Below, one piece after another: positions 7,989 through 16,053 of a stretch of DNA of 64,000 nucleotides. The DNA is from Dyadobacter sp. GTDB lineage: Bacteria; Bacteroidota; Bacteroidia; Cytophagales; Spirosomataceae. The stretch's first letter is position 1, and every line of letters starts with the position of its first letter. The notes below the pieces were generated by a model. The model did not search any database, had not been told where the DNA came from, and saw nothing but the letters and a program-made list of their open reading frames with translations. The position numbers were made by a program, and so were the translations under genes. Location of the stretch: positions 1-64,000 of the forward strand of contig NZ_JAGIAS010000007.1 in the NCBI RefSeq assembly GCF_017744695.1, written 5' to 3'.

Positions 7989-9965
7989 TTAGAACTTCCA
8001 GCGTACGAATGCTTCCATCGCTTCGTATTCGGCAAGGCCGAGTGAATCGTAGAGCTGCGCGGTTCCGCGGTTGCGCTCTTCGGCACGTTGCCAGAACTCG
8101 CGGGAGTCTTCGCCCTGAAATACCACACCGTCTTTCTGCGACTGGTGCTTGAAGATTCCCTGGCGTTTTTTCAGCACCTGGTCGGGGCTCATCGGCACAG
8201 CCATTTCGATTTCATAAATATCCCACTCAGCCCATGCGCCACGGTACAACCATACCCAGCAGTCTTTCATGAAATTCTTATGTTTCGAACGCTGCAATGC
8301 GGCCTCGATCGCGTCCCAGCACACTTTGTGCGTTCCGTGCGGATCGGCAAAGTCGCCGGCTGCATAAATCTGATGCGGCTTGATCTCTTCGATCAGGTTT
8401 TCGATGATCTTGATATCTTCTTCACCGATAGGCTTTTTCTGAACAGTACCCGTTTCGTAGAAAGGCATGTCGAGGAAGTGCGCCTGGCTGGTAGGAATAC
8501 CTACGAAACGACAGGTAGCCTTAGCCTCACCACGGCGGATCAGCCCTTTTACTTTACGAACCTCGGGGCTGTCGATCTCGCTGTTTTTGGTGTGTCTCAA
8601 AAATTCTTTCGCATCCAGGAACAGTTTGTTCGCATCCGGGCTGTCGATATCGAATCCATTGTTGAAGTCGACTACGAAATCGATGAAACGCAATGCTTCA
8701 TCATCGGCTACCGCGATGTTTCCGGAAGTCTGGTATGCAACGTGTACTTCGTGGCCCTGGTCAACGAGGCGTTGGAAAGTACCACCCATTGAAATAATAT
8801 CGTCGTCCGGGTGCGGGCTGAAAATCAGCACGCGTTTTTTCGCAGGCTGAGCGCGTTCCGGGCGGTGCGTATCGTCCGCATTAGGCTTACCACCCGGCCA
8901 GCCGGTAATGGTATGTTGCAACTGGTTGAAAACATTGATATTGATCTCGTAGCAAGCACCATATTGTGCCAGCAAGTCGCTCATACCATTGTCGTTGTAA
9001 TCTTTGTCGGTCAGTTTCAGGATTGGTTTTTTCAAGGTTTGCGACAAATGGGTTACCGCTTTCTTGATCATTTTATTATCCCAGACCACTGAATCAACCG
9101 CCCAAGGTGTTTTAATGCGGGTCAGCTCGGAAGCTGCGCTCTCGTCCACGACGAAAGTCACATCGGTGTGTGCTTGCAGGTAAGAAGCAGGGTTAAGCTC
9201 GGTCACCGGGCCTTCCACAGCGCTCTTGATCACAGAAGCCTTTCTTTCACCCCAAGCCAGCAATACCACGCGGCGTGCATTCAAAATAGGTGCAACACCC
9301 AATGTGATCGCTTTACGCGGTACATTATGCAGTCCACCGAACTCCATGCTCGCAGCGGCGCGCGTAGAGTGGTCGAGTGTAATGAGGCGTGTATGAGAGT
9401 TGATCAATGAACCCGGTTCGTTGAAACCGATGTGGCCGTTACCCCCGATACCCAGCAACTGGAAATCCAGTCCGCCTACCGCATTGATTTTATTCTCGTA
9501 AGACATGCAGTAGTCACGCAGCAAAGCAGCGGGTACCGTTCCGTCCGGCAGGAAATAGTTTTCTTTTGGAATGTCGACATGATCGAACAGCTGCTCTTTC
9601 ATGAACCGGTGGTAGCTGTAAATGGAATCCGGCTCCATTTGGTAGTACTCGTCCAGATTGAAAGAAATCACATTCTTGAAGCTCAAACCTTCTTCACGGT
9701 GCATGCGCACGAGGATCGCGTAAACGGTCTTCGGCGAAGAACCGGTTGCAAGTCCTAAAACACAAGGTTTACCTTCCTTTTGTTTCTGACGGATGAGGTC
9801 CGAGATCTCTTTTGCAACTGCATAGGACGCTTCTTTGGAATCGGCAAAAATCTGCGTCGGGATTTTTTCATAGGTGATGGGCTGACCTATGGTGCCGGTA
9901 GTGCCTTTTCCATTGCTGGAAGCTTGCATCAGGATTGTTTGTGGACTTACCGTTTGTTGGCTCAT
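7989..9965 (-). CDS. nagB: Glucosamine-6-phosphate deaminase fused to a PIG-L/LmbE deacetylase domain
   Basis: 658 aa, more than twice the length of a plain NagB. Residues about 35-300 are the deaminase that turns glucosamine 6-phosphate into fructose 6-phosphate and ammonia: GLATGSSP (71-78), NLDEYY with Asp105, and GIGGNGHIGFNEP (172-184). From about 378 a zinc-dependent deacetylase-like domain begins with FSPHPDDD (382-389). The fusion is known in Bacteroidota and suggests a one-chain route from N-acetyl or other N-substituted sugars to fructose 6-phosphate, though the second domain's substrate is inferred. Upstream TACTTTTG (minus strand, 10061-10068) fits a -7 element; no clear -33. Divergent from glyA. 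Confidence 0.93.
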   Translation of the reverse strand: MSQQTVSPQTILMQASSNGKGTTGTIGQPITYEKIPTQIFADSKEASYAVAKEISDLIRQKQKEGKPCVLGLATGSSPKTVYAILVRMHREEGLSFKNVISFNLDEYYQMEPDSIYSYHRFMKEQLFDHVDIPKENYFLPDGTVPAALLRDYCMSYENKINAVGGLDFQLLGIGGNGHIGFNEPGSLINSHTRLITLDHSTRAAASMEFGGLHNVPRKAITLGVAPILNARRVVLLAWGERKASVIKSAVEGPVTELNPASYLQAHTDVTFVVDESAASELTRIKTPWAVDSVVWDNKMIKKAVTHLSQTLKKPILKLTDKDYNDNGMSDLLAQYGACYEININVFNQLQHTITGWPGGKPNADDTHRPERAQPAKKRVLIFSPHPDDDIISMGGTFQRLVDQGHEVHVAYQTSGNIAVADDEALRFIDFVVDFNNGFDIDSPDANKLFLDAKEFLRHTKNSEIDSPEVRKVKGLIRRGEAKATCRFVGIPTSQAHFLDMPFYETGTVQKKPIGEEDIKIIENLIEEIKPHQIYAAGDFADPHGTHKVCWDAIEAALQRSKHKNFMKDCWVWLYRGAWAEWDIYEIEMAVPMSPDQVLKKRQGIFKHQSQKDGVVFQGEDSREFWQRAEERNRGTAQLYDSLGLAEYEAMEAFVRWKF

Positions 9966-10282
9966 AACTAAATGTTAAATTATGTAAGAGTTTCGTGAAT
10001 AGACTTCGGATTAAACTGCAAGTTACTCATGTGTTCGATCACGCACGAACGATTTGACCACAAAAGTACAACGGAAAACAATTATTCTTAAAATAATTTA
10101 AGAAATAACTTACACTTAAAATTACGCTTGCCGCATCACTACGGACTATTTGGCCCCGTTCGGCTTCTCGGGCGGTTCGCACTTTAAATATAAAGTAAGT
10201 GTTAGTATTTTATTCCAAAATAATTGCTTGTATTTTTGCGGCTTATTCCACGAGTATCACACCATTTTTTCTGACAAATCCC
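9966..10282. promoter_or_regulatory. Divergent nagB/glyA intergenic region
   Basis: 317 bases without a gene. It holds a minus-strand -7 match for nagB (CAAAAGTA at 10061-10068) and a plus-strand TATTTTTG at 10231-10238 for glyA, 45 bases before the chosen ATG. Neither has a convincing -33. No riboswitch or operator was recognised. Confidence 0.5.
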
Positions 10283-11584
10283 ATGTCTACACTCACCAGC
10301 GTTGAACGTGACACCACCATTTTTGATCTGATCAACAGAGAAAAACATCGCCAGGAGTCTGGTATCGAACTGATCGCTTCTGAAAACTTCACATCACGCC
10401 AGGTGATGGAGGCGTCAGGCAGTGTGTTGACCAACAAATATGCAGAAGGTCTTCCGGGCAAACGCTACTATGGCGGTTGCGAAATCGTTGATGAAATCGA
10501 GCAGATCGCGATCGACCGTTTGAAAGAACTTTTCGGTGCTACCTGGGCTAACGTACAACCCCATTCGGGAGCACAAGCCAATACGGCTGTTTTCCTTGCC
10601 TGTTTGAACCCCGGCGACAAAATCATGGGCTTCAATCTCGCACACGGAGGCCACCTTACCCACGGTTCGCCAGTGAACATTTCGGGTAAGTATTTCCAGC
10701 CTGTATTTTATGGTGTAGAAGCGGAAACTGGTCTGATCGACTGGGATAAAGTAGAGGAAACTGCTTTGAAAGAGCGTCCGAAGCTTTTGATCTGCGGTGC
10801 ATCGGCATATAGCCGCGACTGGGATTACGAGCGTCTTCGCGCCGTAGCCGACAAAATCGGTGCCTTGCTGATGGCCGATATTTCCCACCCGGCCGGTTTG
10901 ATCGCGAAAGGACTTTTGAAAGATCCGTTCGATCACTGCCACATCGTTACTACTACCACGCACAAAACATTGCGCGGCCCACGCGGCGGTGTGATCATGA
11001 TGCGCAACGATTTCGAAAACCCATTCGGTATCAAAACCCCGAAAGGTCAGCTGCGCACCATGTCGTCGCTTCTGGATTCGGGTGTATTCCCGGGTACACA
11101 AGGCGGGCCGTTGGAGCATATTATCGCTGCCAAAGCCGTTGCATTCGGTGAAGCGCTGAGCGAAGGATATTACAACTACGCAACTCAGGTTGCGAAAAAT
11201 GCCCAGGCAATGGCCAAAGCATTCGTTGACAAAGGTTACCGTATCATCTCAGGCGGTACCGACAACCACCTGATGCTAATCGACCTGCGCACTAAAAATG
11301 GCGTGGAATCAGGCCTGACTGGTAAATTGGCCGAAAATACATTGATCAAAGCGGATATCACTATCAACAAAAACATGGTGCCGTTCGACGACAAATCGCC
11401 GATGGTAACCTCAGGTATGCGCGTAGGAACGGCTGCGATGACCACCCGCGGATTGGTGGAGGCAGATATGGAGCGTATCGTTGACCTGGTTGACACCGTT
11501 CTGGTCAACAACGACAACGACGCGAAAATCGCCGCTGTGAAAACAGAAGTTAACGAATGGATGAAACAATATCCATTGTACTAA
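10283..11584 (+). CDS. glyA: Serine hydroxymethyltransferase
   Basis: PLP enzyme that converts serine and tetrahydrofolate to glycine and methylene-tetrahydrofolate, the main one-carbon source. 433 aa. The PLP lysine is Lys228 in TTTTHKTLRGPRGG, with Asp199 and His202 in MADISHPAG; SENFTSRQV near the N-terminus is also conserved. The frame is open back to 10199, but ATG 10283 gives the family N-terminus and places the -7 match at 10231-10238 upstream, so the longer form is rejected. A strong terminator follows. Confidence 0.97.
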   Translation: MSTLTSVERDTTIFDLINREKHRQESGIELIASENFTSRQVMEASGSVLTNKYAEGLPGKRYYGGCEIVDEIEQIAIDRLKELFGATWANVQPHSGAQANTAVFLACLNPGDKIMGFNLAHGGHLTHGSPVNISGKYFQPVFYGVEAETGLIDWDKVEETALKERPKLLICGASAYSRDWDYERLRAVADKIGALLMADISHPAGLIAKGLLKDPFDHCHIVTTTTHKTLRGPRGGVIMMRNDFENPFGIKTPKGQLRTMSSLLDSGVFPGTQGGPLEHIIAAKAVAFGEALSEGYYNYATQVAKNAQAMAKAFVDKGYRIISGGTDNHLMLIDLRTKNGVESGLTGKLAENTLIKADITINKNMVPFDDKSPMVTSGMRVGTAAMTTRGLVEADMERIVDLVDTVLVNNDNDAKIAAVKTEVNEWMKQYPLY

Positions 11585-11605
11585 TATTATATAGTATACG
11601 AAATG

Positions 11606-11638
11606 CTGCGCGGCGACCCTGGTTGCCGCGCAGTTTTT
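11606..11638 (+). terminator. glyA terminator
   Basis: 9-bp GC-rich perfect stem (11606-11614 CTGCGCGGC with 11625-11633) and five T. Confidence 0.9.
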
Positions 11639-11766
11639 GTTTCCGGGCGAGGGTAATGGGCTGGGGCACAAATCAAATGAGCCCGGGTGCATTTGTCACC
11701 GCAAGCCATTCGTTCATTAATGGTGTGCCGGAAATAGATAACACAAAGAATTGTGTCCTAACTTGT

Positions 11767-11795
11767 TTTGACTTAATAAGTTTTTCATAACTTTG
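11767..11795 (+). promoter_or_regulatory. Bacteroidota-type promoter for the TPR gene
   Basis: TTTG at 11767-11770, 17-base spacer, then TAACTTTG (perfect TAnnTTTG) at 11788-11795. It places the start of transcription about 20 bases before ATG 11820 and excludes the upstream in-frame codon at 11793. Confidence 0.7.
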
Positions 11796-11819
11796 CACTC
11801 CAAAATCGAATTAATTGAT

Positions 11820-12521
11820 ATGAGCAAGAAAAATCCGGGAGAACCCGGGATTGAAATCATCGAATCTCCGGAGGCATTAGCGGGTCAGATCAATAAAGCT
11901 GAGGTTTTTTTCTTAAAAAACCGTAAGGTTGTTTTGGGTATCGGAGGAGCGATTGTAGTTGCTATTGCAGCGTTCGCTGGTTATCGCGCTTACATTGGTA
12001 CGCAGGAAGGAACAGCGCAAAATGCCCTTGCCAGTGTCGTTTACGATTTTGAAGCGGATTCATTGCAAAAAGCATTGAACGGAGCCGGTGGTAACGAAGG
12101 CCTTTTGTCTATCGCGGACAATTATAAAGGAACCGACGCTAGCAACCTCGCAAGCTTCTACGCTGGTGTGGCTTTGCTGAAACAAGGCAAATACGATGAG
12201 GCTATCAGCCGTCTTCAATCATTCAGCTCTTCCGATCTGTTGATCCACGCACGTGCGCAGTCATTGATCGGTGACGCTTATCTCGAAAAAAATCAGGCTG
12301 CCGAAGCCATCTCATACTATCAAAAAGCTGCTGATTATGAGAAGAACGAGTATTTTACACCTGTTTATCTGATGAAACTCGCTCTCGCTCAGGAGAAGGC
12401 TAACCAGCCTGCCGATGCGGTTGCTACGTATAAACGTGTTGTTGACGAGTTCCCACTTTCCTCGGAAGTAGTGAACGCGAAGAAATATATGGGATTATTA
12501 GAGGGACAGGTCGGCAAATAA
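11820..12521 (+). CDS. Membrane-anchored tetratricopeptide repeat protein
   Basis: 233 aa. A short cytoplasmic N-terminus is followed by one membrane span at about 38-60 (VVLGIGGAIVVAIAAFAGY), then a periplasmic TPR region: helix pairs with the -A..Y..G.-L..-G-Y--A- pattern at about 115-220 (LLKQGKYDEAIS, YLEKNQAAEAISYY, ...). This matches the YfgM/BamD-like tetratricopeptide proteins that act as scaffolds in envelope assembly. The role here is inferred from form only. It has its own promoter and terminator, so it is a single-gene unit. Confidence 0.8.
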   Translation: MSKKNPGEPGIEIIESPEALAGQINKAEVFFLKNRKVVLGIGGAIVVAIAAFAGYRAYIGTQEGTAQNALASVVYDFEADSLQKALNGAGGNEGLLSIADNYKGTDASNLASFYAGVALLKQGKYDEAISRLQSFSSSDLLIHARAQSLIGDAYLEKNQAAEAISYYQKAADYEKNEYFTPVYLMKLALAQEKANQPADAVATYKRVVDEFPLSSEVVNAKKYMGLLEGQVGK

Positions 12522-12543
12522 TGGTTAACCCATTCTGTTTCTG

Positions 12544-12581
12544 AAAAAGGATAAAGCCGGCCACGGTTTTATCCTTTTTTT
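12544..12581 (+). terminator. Terminator after the TPR gene
   Basis: AAAAAGGATAAA (12544-12555) pairs with TTTTATCCTTTTT (12567-12579); the loop includes an additional CCG/CGG stem, and a T-run follows. Confidence 0.8.
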
Positions 12582-12640
12582 ATTCATTTAATCCGAAATC
12601 TTAAATATATAGCTGTTTTCATAAAACCCCTTGAAAATCA

Positions 12641-13138
12641 ATGTCAAGTGCAGATAAGAATCTAAGCGTGTTTACAACGGAAGGACTTCCGGATATTAGT
12701 AACAAAAAATTTGCGATCGTGGTGGCCGAATGGAACAGCGAGGTAACCGAGAAACTGTTCGAAGGCGCGTATCAAACCCTCGTTACCTACGGGGCGGTGC
12801 CGGCGAATGTCGTCAGAGGTAATGTGCCGGGAAGCTTTGAGCTCACGATGGGTTCGCAATGGTTCGCCCAACGCGCCGATATCGACGCGGTGATCGCATT
12901 GGGCGTCGTGATCCAGGGCGAAACCAAACACAACGATTACATCAACCACGCGGTGGCACAAGGCGTTACCAATGTGAGCCTCAAATACGACAAACCAGTA
13001 ATCTTCGGCGTACTGACCCCGAATAATATGGAGCAGGCACTGGAGCGTGCGGGCGGGGTGCACGGTAACAAGGGCGACGAGGCGGCTATTACGGCGATCA
13101 AGATGATCGGGCTCAAAAGTTTAATTTTGAATGATTGA
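12641..13138 (+). CDS. ribH: 6,7-dimethyl-8-ribityllumazine synthase
   Basis: Penultimate enzyme of riboflavin synthesis: joins the ribityl-aminouracil intermediate with dihydroxybutanone phosphate; forms large cytosolic shells in many bacteria. 165 aa. Conserved pieces include VAEWNSEVTEKLFEGA, the substrate loop NVPGSFELTMGSQW, and ALGVVIQGETKHNDYI with the catalytic His. No other rib gene lies nearby. The last two codons and the stop belong to the first block of an 8-mer repeat array (13129-13157). Confidence 0.96.
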   Translation: MSSADKNLSVFTTEGLPDISNKKFAIVVAEWNSEVTEKLFEGAYQTLVTYGAVPANVVRGNVPGSFELTMGSQWFAQRADIDAVIALGVVIQGETKHNDYINHAVAQGVTNVSLKYDKPVIFGVLTPNNMEQALERAGGVHGNKGDEAAITAIKMIGLKSLILND

Positions 13139-13157
13139 ATGACTGAATGATTGAATA
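13129..13157 (+). repeat. 8-mer repeat block, first (inverted) arm
   Basis: Copies of TGAATGAT/TGAATGAC in tandem, overlapping the ribH stop codon. Complementary to the block at 13213-13288, so the RNA could form a stem of up to about 29 bp closing a roughly 55-base loop. Confidence 0.8.
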
Positions 13158-13212
13158 GGACGTGTTACTGTTTAGCGGCAGAATTCACGACTTAATTTAT
13201 TGCTTAAAAAAT

Positions 13213-13288
13213 ATTCAATCATTCAATCATTCAATCATTCAATCATTCGGTCATTACCCATTCAATCATTCAAAATTCAATCATTCAA
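13213..13288 (+). repeat. 8-mer ATTCAATC tandem array before the aspartate kinase gene
   Basis: Four perfect tandem ATTCAATC units at 13213-13244, a degenerate stretch to about 13259, then two further ATTCAATCATTCAA groups ending 8 bases before the aspartate kinase start. The frame from 13162 reads through it as a low-complexity peptide, which I regard as noncoding. Confidence 0.85.
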
Positions 13289-13296
13289 AACTAGTT

Positions 13297-14655
13297 ATGC
13301 AAGTCTGGAAATTTGGCGGCACTTCGGTAGGGAAGCCTGAGCGTATGCACTCAATCCGCGAACTCCTCAACAATGATCCTAATCGTAAAATTGTGGTATT
13401 GTCGGCATTGTCCGGTTCTACCAATGCGCTGATCGCTATCGGAGAAGCGGCCAAATCGTATGACGATGCCAAGGCAGCTGCACTGATTGAAGAGCTGAAA
13501 AATCACTACGACCTGTTTATTAAAGAGTTGTATTCAACGCCGGAAGGCCTCGCGGCTGGTCAGCAGATCGTGGATTCGGAGTTTGGATTTATCAAATCCG
13601 TGGTAAGCGTGAAACCGCTCACCATCAAGCAGGAGAAAGAACTCGTTGCGGAAGGTGAAATATTGAGTACCAAGATGTTCCAGGCTTACCTCGAAGAAAA
13701 AGGGGAGAGCTCCGTATTGCTGCCTGCATTGGATTTCATGCGCATCGACGCCGACGGCGAGCCTGAACTGGCGACGATCGAGGAGAAATTGGTGACGATT
13801 TTGAACCAATATACCGACAAGCAGACGATCGTAACCCAAGGCTTCATTTGCCGCAACCCGCGCGAAGAAGTGGATAACCTGAAAAGAGGTGGTTCGGACT
13901 ACACTGCTTCGTTGATCGGCGGTGCGATTCGCGCGGACGAGATCCAGATCTGGACCGACATCGACGGCATGCATAACAACGACCCGCGCATTGTGAAGCG
14001 TACCTTCCCGATCCGCGAGCTGACGTTCGAAGAGGCGGCTGAACTGGCGTACTTCGGGGCGAAAATTTTGCATCCGAGCACCATTACCCCTGCCAAATTG
14101 CGCGGTGTACCGGTTCGTTTGAAAAACACGATGCAGCCCGAAGCACCTGGCACGCTCATCGCAACCCAGACTTCCGACCGCGATATCAAAGCCATTGCGG
14201 CGAAAGACAATATCACGGCGATTTACATTCACTCGACCCGTATGCTGAATGCTTACGGCTTCCTGCGCAGGGTGTTTGAGATCTTCGAAAAATATAAAAC
14301 ACCGGTGGATATGATCACAACTTCCGAAGTATCGGTGTCGGTAACGATCGATAACTCCGAAAACCTGGAACAGATCAGCGCCGAATTGCGCGAATTCGCT
14401 GATTTGGAGGAGCATGACCGCGATCAGAACATCATTTGTATCGTTGGGAATTTCAGCGCCGACAAAGAAGGTATCGCCCTGAAAGTGCTTGACGCGATGA
14501 AAAATATTCCAATACGAATGATTTCGTACGGAGCGTCGGAGCACAATCTTTCCCTGTTGATCCACTCAAAATACAAAGCGGAAGCATTGAACGTCCTCAA
14601 CGAACGTCTGTTCTTTTATGAAGACGCGATGAAGGATATTTTCACTGCTCCCTGA
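13297..14655 (+). CDS. Aspartate kinase
   Basis: Phosphorylates aspartate, the first step towards lysine, threonine, methionine and diaminopimelate. 452 aa. The N-terminal amino-acid-kinase fold starts with KFGGTSVG (5-12) and includes RGGSDYTASLIGGAI and WTDIDGMHNNDPRIV. The C-terminal 150 residues hold two ACT domains (from NITAIYIHSTRM; second from NIICIVGNFS), so allosteric control is likely. ATG 13297 gives the family N-terminus directly at MQVWKFGG. The frame is open upstream to 13162 only because it reads through the 8-mer repeats. Monofunctional: no homoserine dehydrogenase part. Confidence 0.95.
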   Translation: MQVWKFGGTSVGKPERMHSIRELLNNDPNRKIVVLSALSGSTNALIAIGEAAKSYDDAKAAALIEELKNHYDLFIKELYSTPEGLAAGQQIVDSEFGFIKSVVSVKPLTIKQEKELVAEGEILSTKMFQAYLEEKGESSVLLPALDFMRIDADGEPELATIEEKLVTILNQYTDKQTIVTQGFICRNPREEVDNLKRGGSDYTASLIGGAIRADEIQIWTDIDGMHNNDPRIVKRTFPIRELTFEEAAELAYFGAKILHPSTITPAKLRGVPVRLKNTMQPEAPGTLIATQTSDRDIKAIAAKDNITAIYIHSTRMLNAYGFLRRVFEIFEKYKTPVDMITTSEVSVSVTIDNSENLEQISAELREFADLEEHDRDQNIICIVGNFSADKEGIALKVLDAMKNIPIRMISYGASEHNLSLLIHSKYKAEALNVLNERLFFYEDAMKDIFTAP

Positions 14656-14712
14656 TCTCAAAGTATTCAAATACTAAAAAGCTGATCGCCGAAAGCCGAC
14701 AGCCGACAGCCA

Positions 14713-16005
14713 ATGTTACAAACGAATTTTATCCGCGAAAACCGCGAGCTAACCATCGCGGGACTGACTAAAAAGCATTTCAAGGATGCCGAACAGGCGG
14801 TAGACCGCATTATTGAACTGGATGGAAAGCGTCGCCAGATCCAACAGGATTTGGATGACGTGCTGGCTGCTTCCAACAACAAGGCCAAGGAAATCGGTGC
14901 GTTGATGAAAGCTGGTCAGAAAGCCGAGGCCGAAACCGCCAAAGCCGATACCGCTGCATTGAAAGACCGTTCCAAGGCACTGGAAGAGGAGCATAAGGCA
15001 TTTGAGGAAGCCCTGTTGCAAGAACTGGTAAAGCTGCCTAACCTCCCGCACGAAAGCGTCCCGGAAGGCCGTACGGCCGATGATAATGTGACTGTACTGG
15101 AAAGCGGTACCAAGCCTGCTTTGCACGATGGCGCATTGCCGCATTGGGATTTGATTAAAAAACTGGGTGGTAACCTGGCCCCGATCATTGATTTTGAACT
15201 GGGCAACAAAATTACCGGCGCAGGCTTTCCGGTGTACAAAGGTAAAGCTGCTCGTTTGCAGCGTGCGATGATCGCCTTTTTCCTCAATGAAGCGGGCAAA
15301 GCGGGTTATACCGAGGTACAGCCGCCAATCGTCGTGAATGCGGATTCAGGTTTCGCTACCGGACAGCTGCCCGACAAGGAAGGTCAGATGTACCACGCTA
15401 CTGTCGATGACCTCTACCTGATTCCGACTTCCGAGGTACCGGTCACCAATCTGTACCGCGACGTGATCGTTGCCGAAAGTGAATTGCCGGTGAAAAACGT
15501 CGCATTCACGCCGTGTTTCCGCAGGGAGGCGGGTAGCTGGGGCGCACACGTACGCGGGCTGAACCGTTTGCACCAGTTTGATAAGGTAGAGATCGTGCAG
15601 ATCAACAAACCGGAAGAATCTTACAAAGCCCTCGACGAAATGGTGGAGCACGTGAAAATGTTGCTCGAAAAACTGGAATTGCCTTATCGTATTCTGCGCT
15701 TGTGCGGTGGCGATATGGGCTTCACTTCCGCATTGACCTACGATTTCGAAGTATGGTCGGCCGGGCAGCAGCGCTGGCTGGAATGCAGTTCTGTTTCTAA
15801 CTTTGAGACCTACCAGGCCAACCGCTTGAAACTGCGTTACAAGAATGCCGACAAAAAAACGCAGCTGCTTCACACGTTGAATGGTTCCGCATTAGCGTTG
15901 CCGCGCATCCTGGCGGCATTGCTGGAAAATAACCAGCTACCCGACGGAACGGTGAAAGTACCGGCCGTGCTGGTGCCATTCTGCGGTTTTGATGTGATTG
16001 AATAG
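14713..16005 (+). CDS. serS: Seryl-tRNA synthetase
   Basis: Class II synthetase that charges tRNA-Ser. 430 aa. An N-terminal long coiled-coil arm (about 30-105, rich in Lys/Glu/Ala) grips the tRNA. The catalytic core shows motif 2, FRREAGSWGAHVRGLNR, and motif 3, LNGSALALPRILAALLEN, with TSEVPVTNLY in between. It is preceded by a short run of AGCCGAC repeats (about 14693-14712). Convergent with the MutS-like gene across a shared terminator. Confidence 0.97.
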   Translation: MLQTNFIRENRELTIAGLTKKHFKDAEQAVDRIIELDGKRRQIQQDLDDVLAASNNKAKEIGALMKAGQKAEAETAKADTAALKDRSKALEEEHKAFEEALLQELVKLPNLPHESVPEGRTADDNVTVLESGTKPALHDGALPHWDLIKKLGGNLAPIIDFELGNKITGAGFPVYKGKAARLQRAMIAFFLNEAGKAGYTEVQPPIVVNADSGFATGQLPDKEGQMYHATVDDLYLIPTSEVPVTNLYRDVIVAESELPVKNVAFTPCFRREAGSWGAHVRGLNRLHQFDKVEIVQINKPEESYKALDEMVEHVKMLLEKLELPYRILRLCGGDMGFTSALTYDFEVWSAGQQRWLECSSVSNFETYQANRLKLRYKNADKKTQLLHTLNGSALALPRILAALLENNQLPDGTVKVPAVLVPFCGFDVIE

Positions 16006-16027
16006 AATATTTGAATGCAAATAGGTG

Positions 16028-16053
16028 AAAGGCTCTCATTGCGGTGAGGGCCT
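16028..16053. terminator. Bidirectional terminator, serS / MutS-like gene
   Basis: AAAGGCtCTCA (16028-16038) pairs with TGAGgGCCTTT, with T-rich tails on both strands, between convergent stop codons at 16005 and 16036 (it extends into the 3' end of the minus-strand gene). Confidence 0.65.

Noticed and set aside
13162..13296. N-terminal extension of aspartate kinase
   Set aside because: It encodes only the 8-mer repeats and precedes the exact family N-terminus at 13297.
13534..14565. 343-codon frame on the minus strand opposite aspartate kinase
   Set aside because: It is a shadow of a clear aspartate kinase; composition is frame-mirrored, with no family features.
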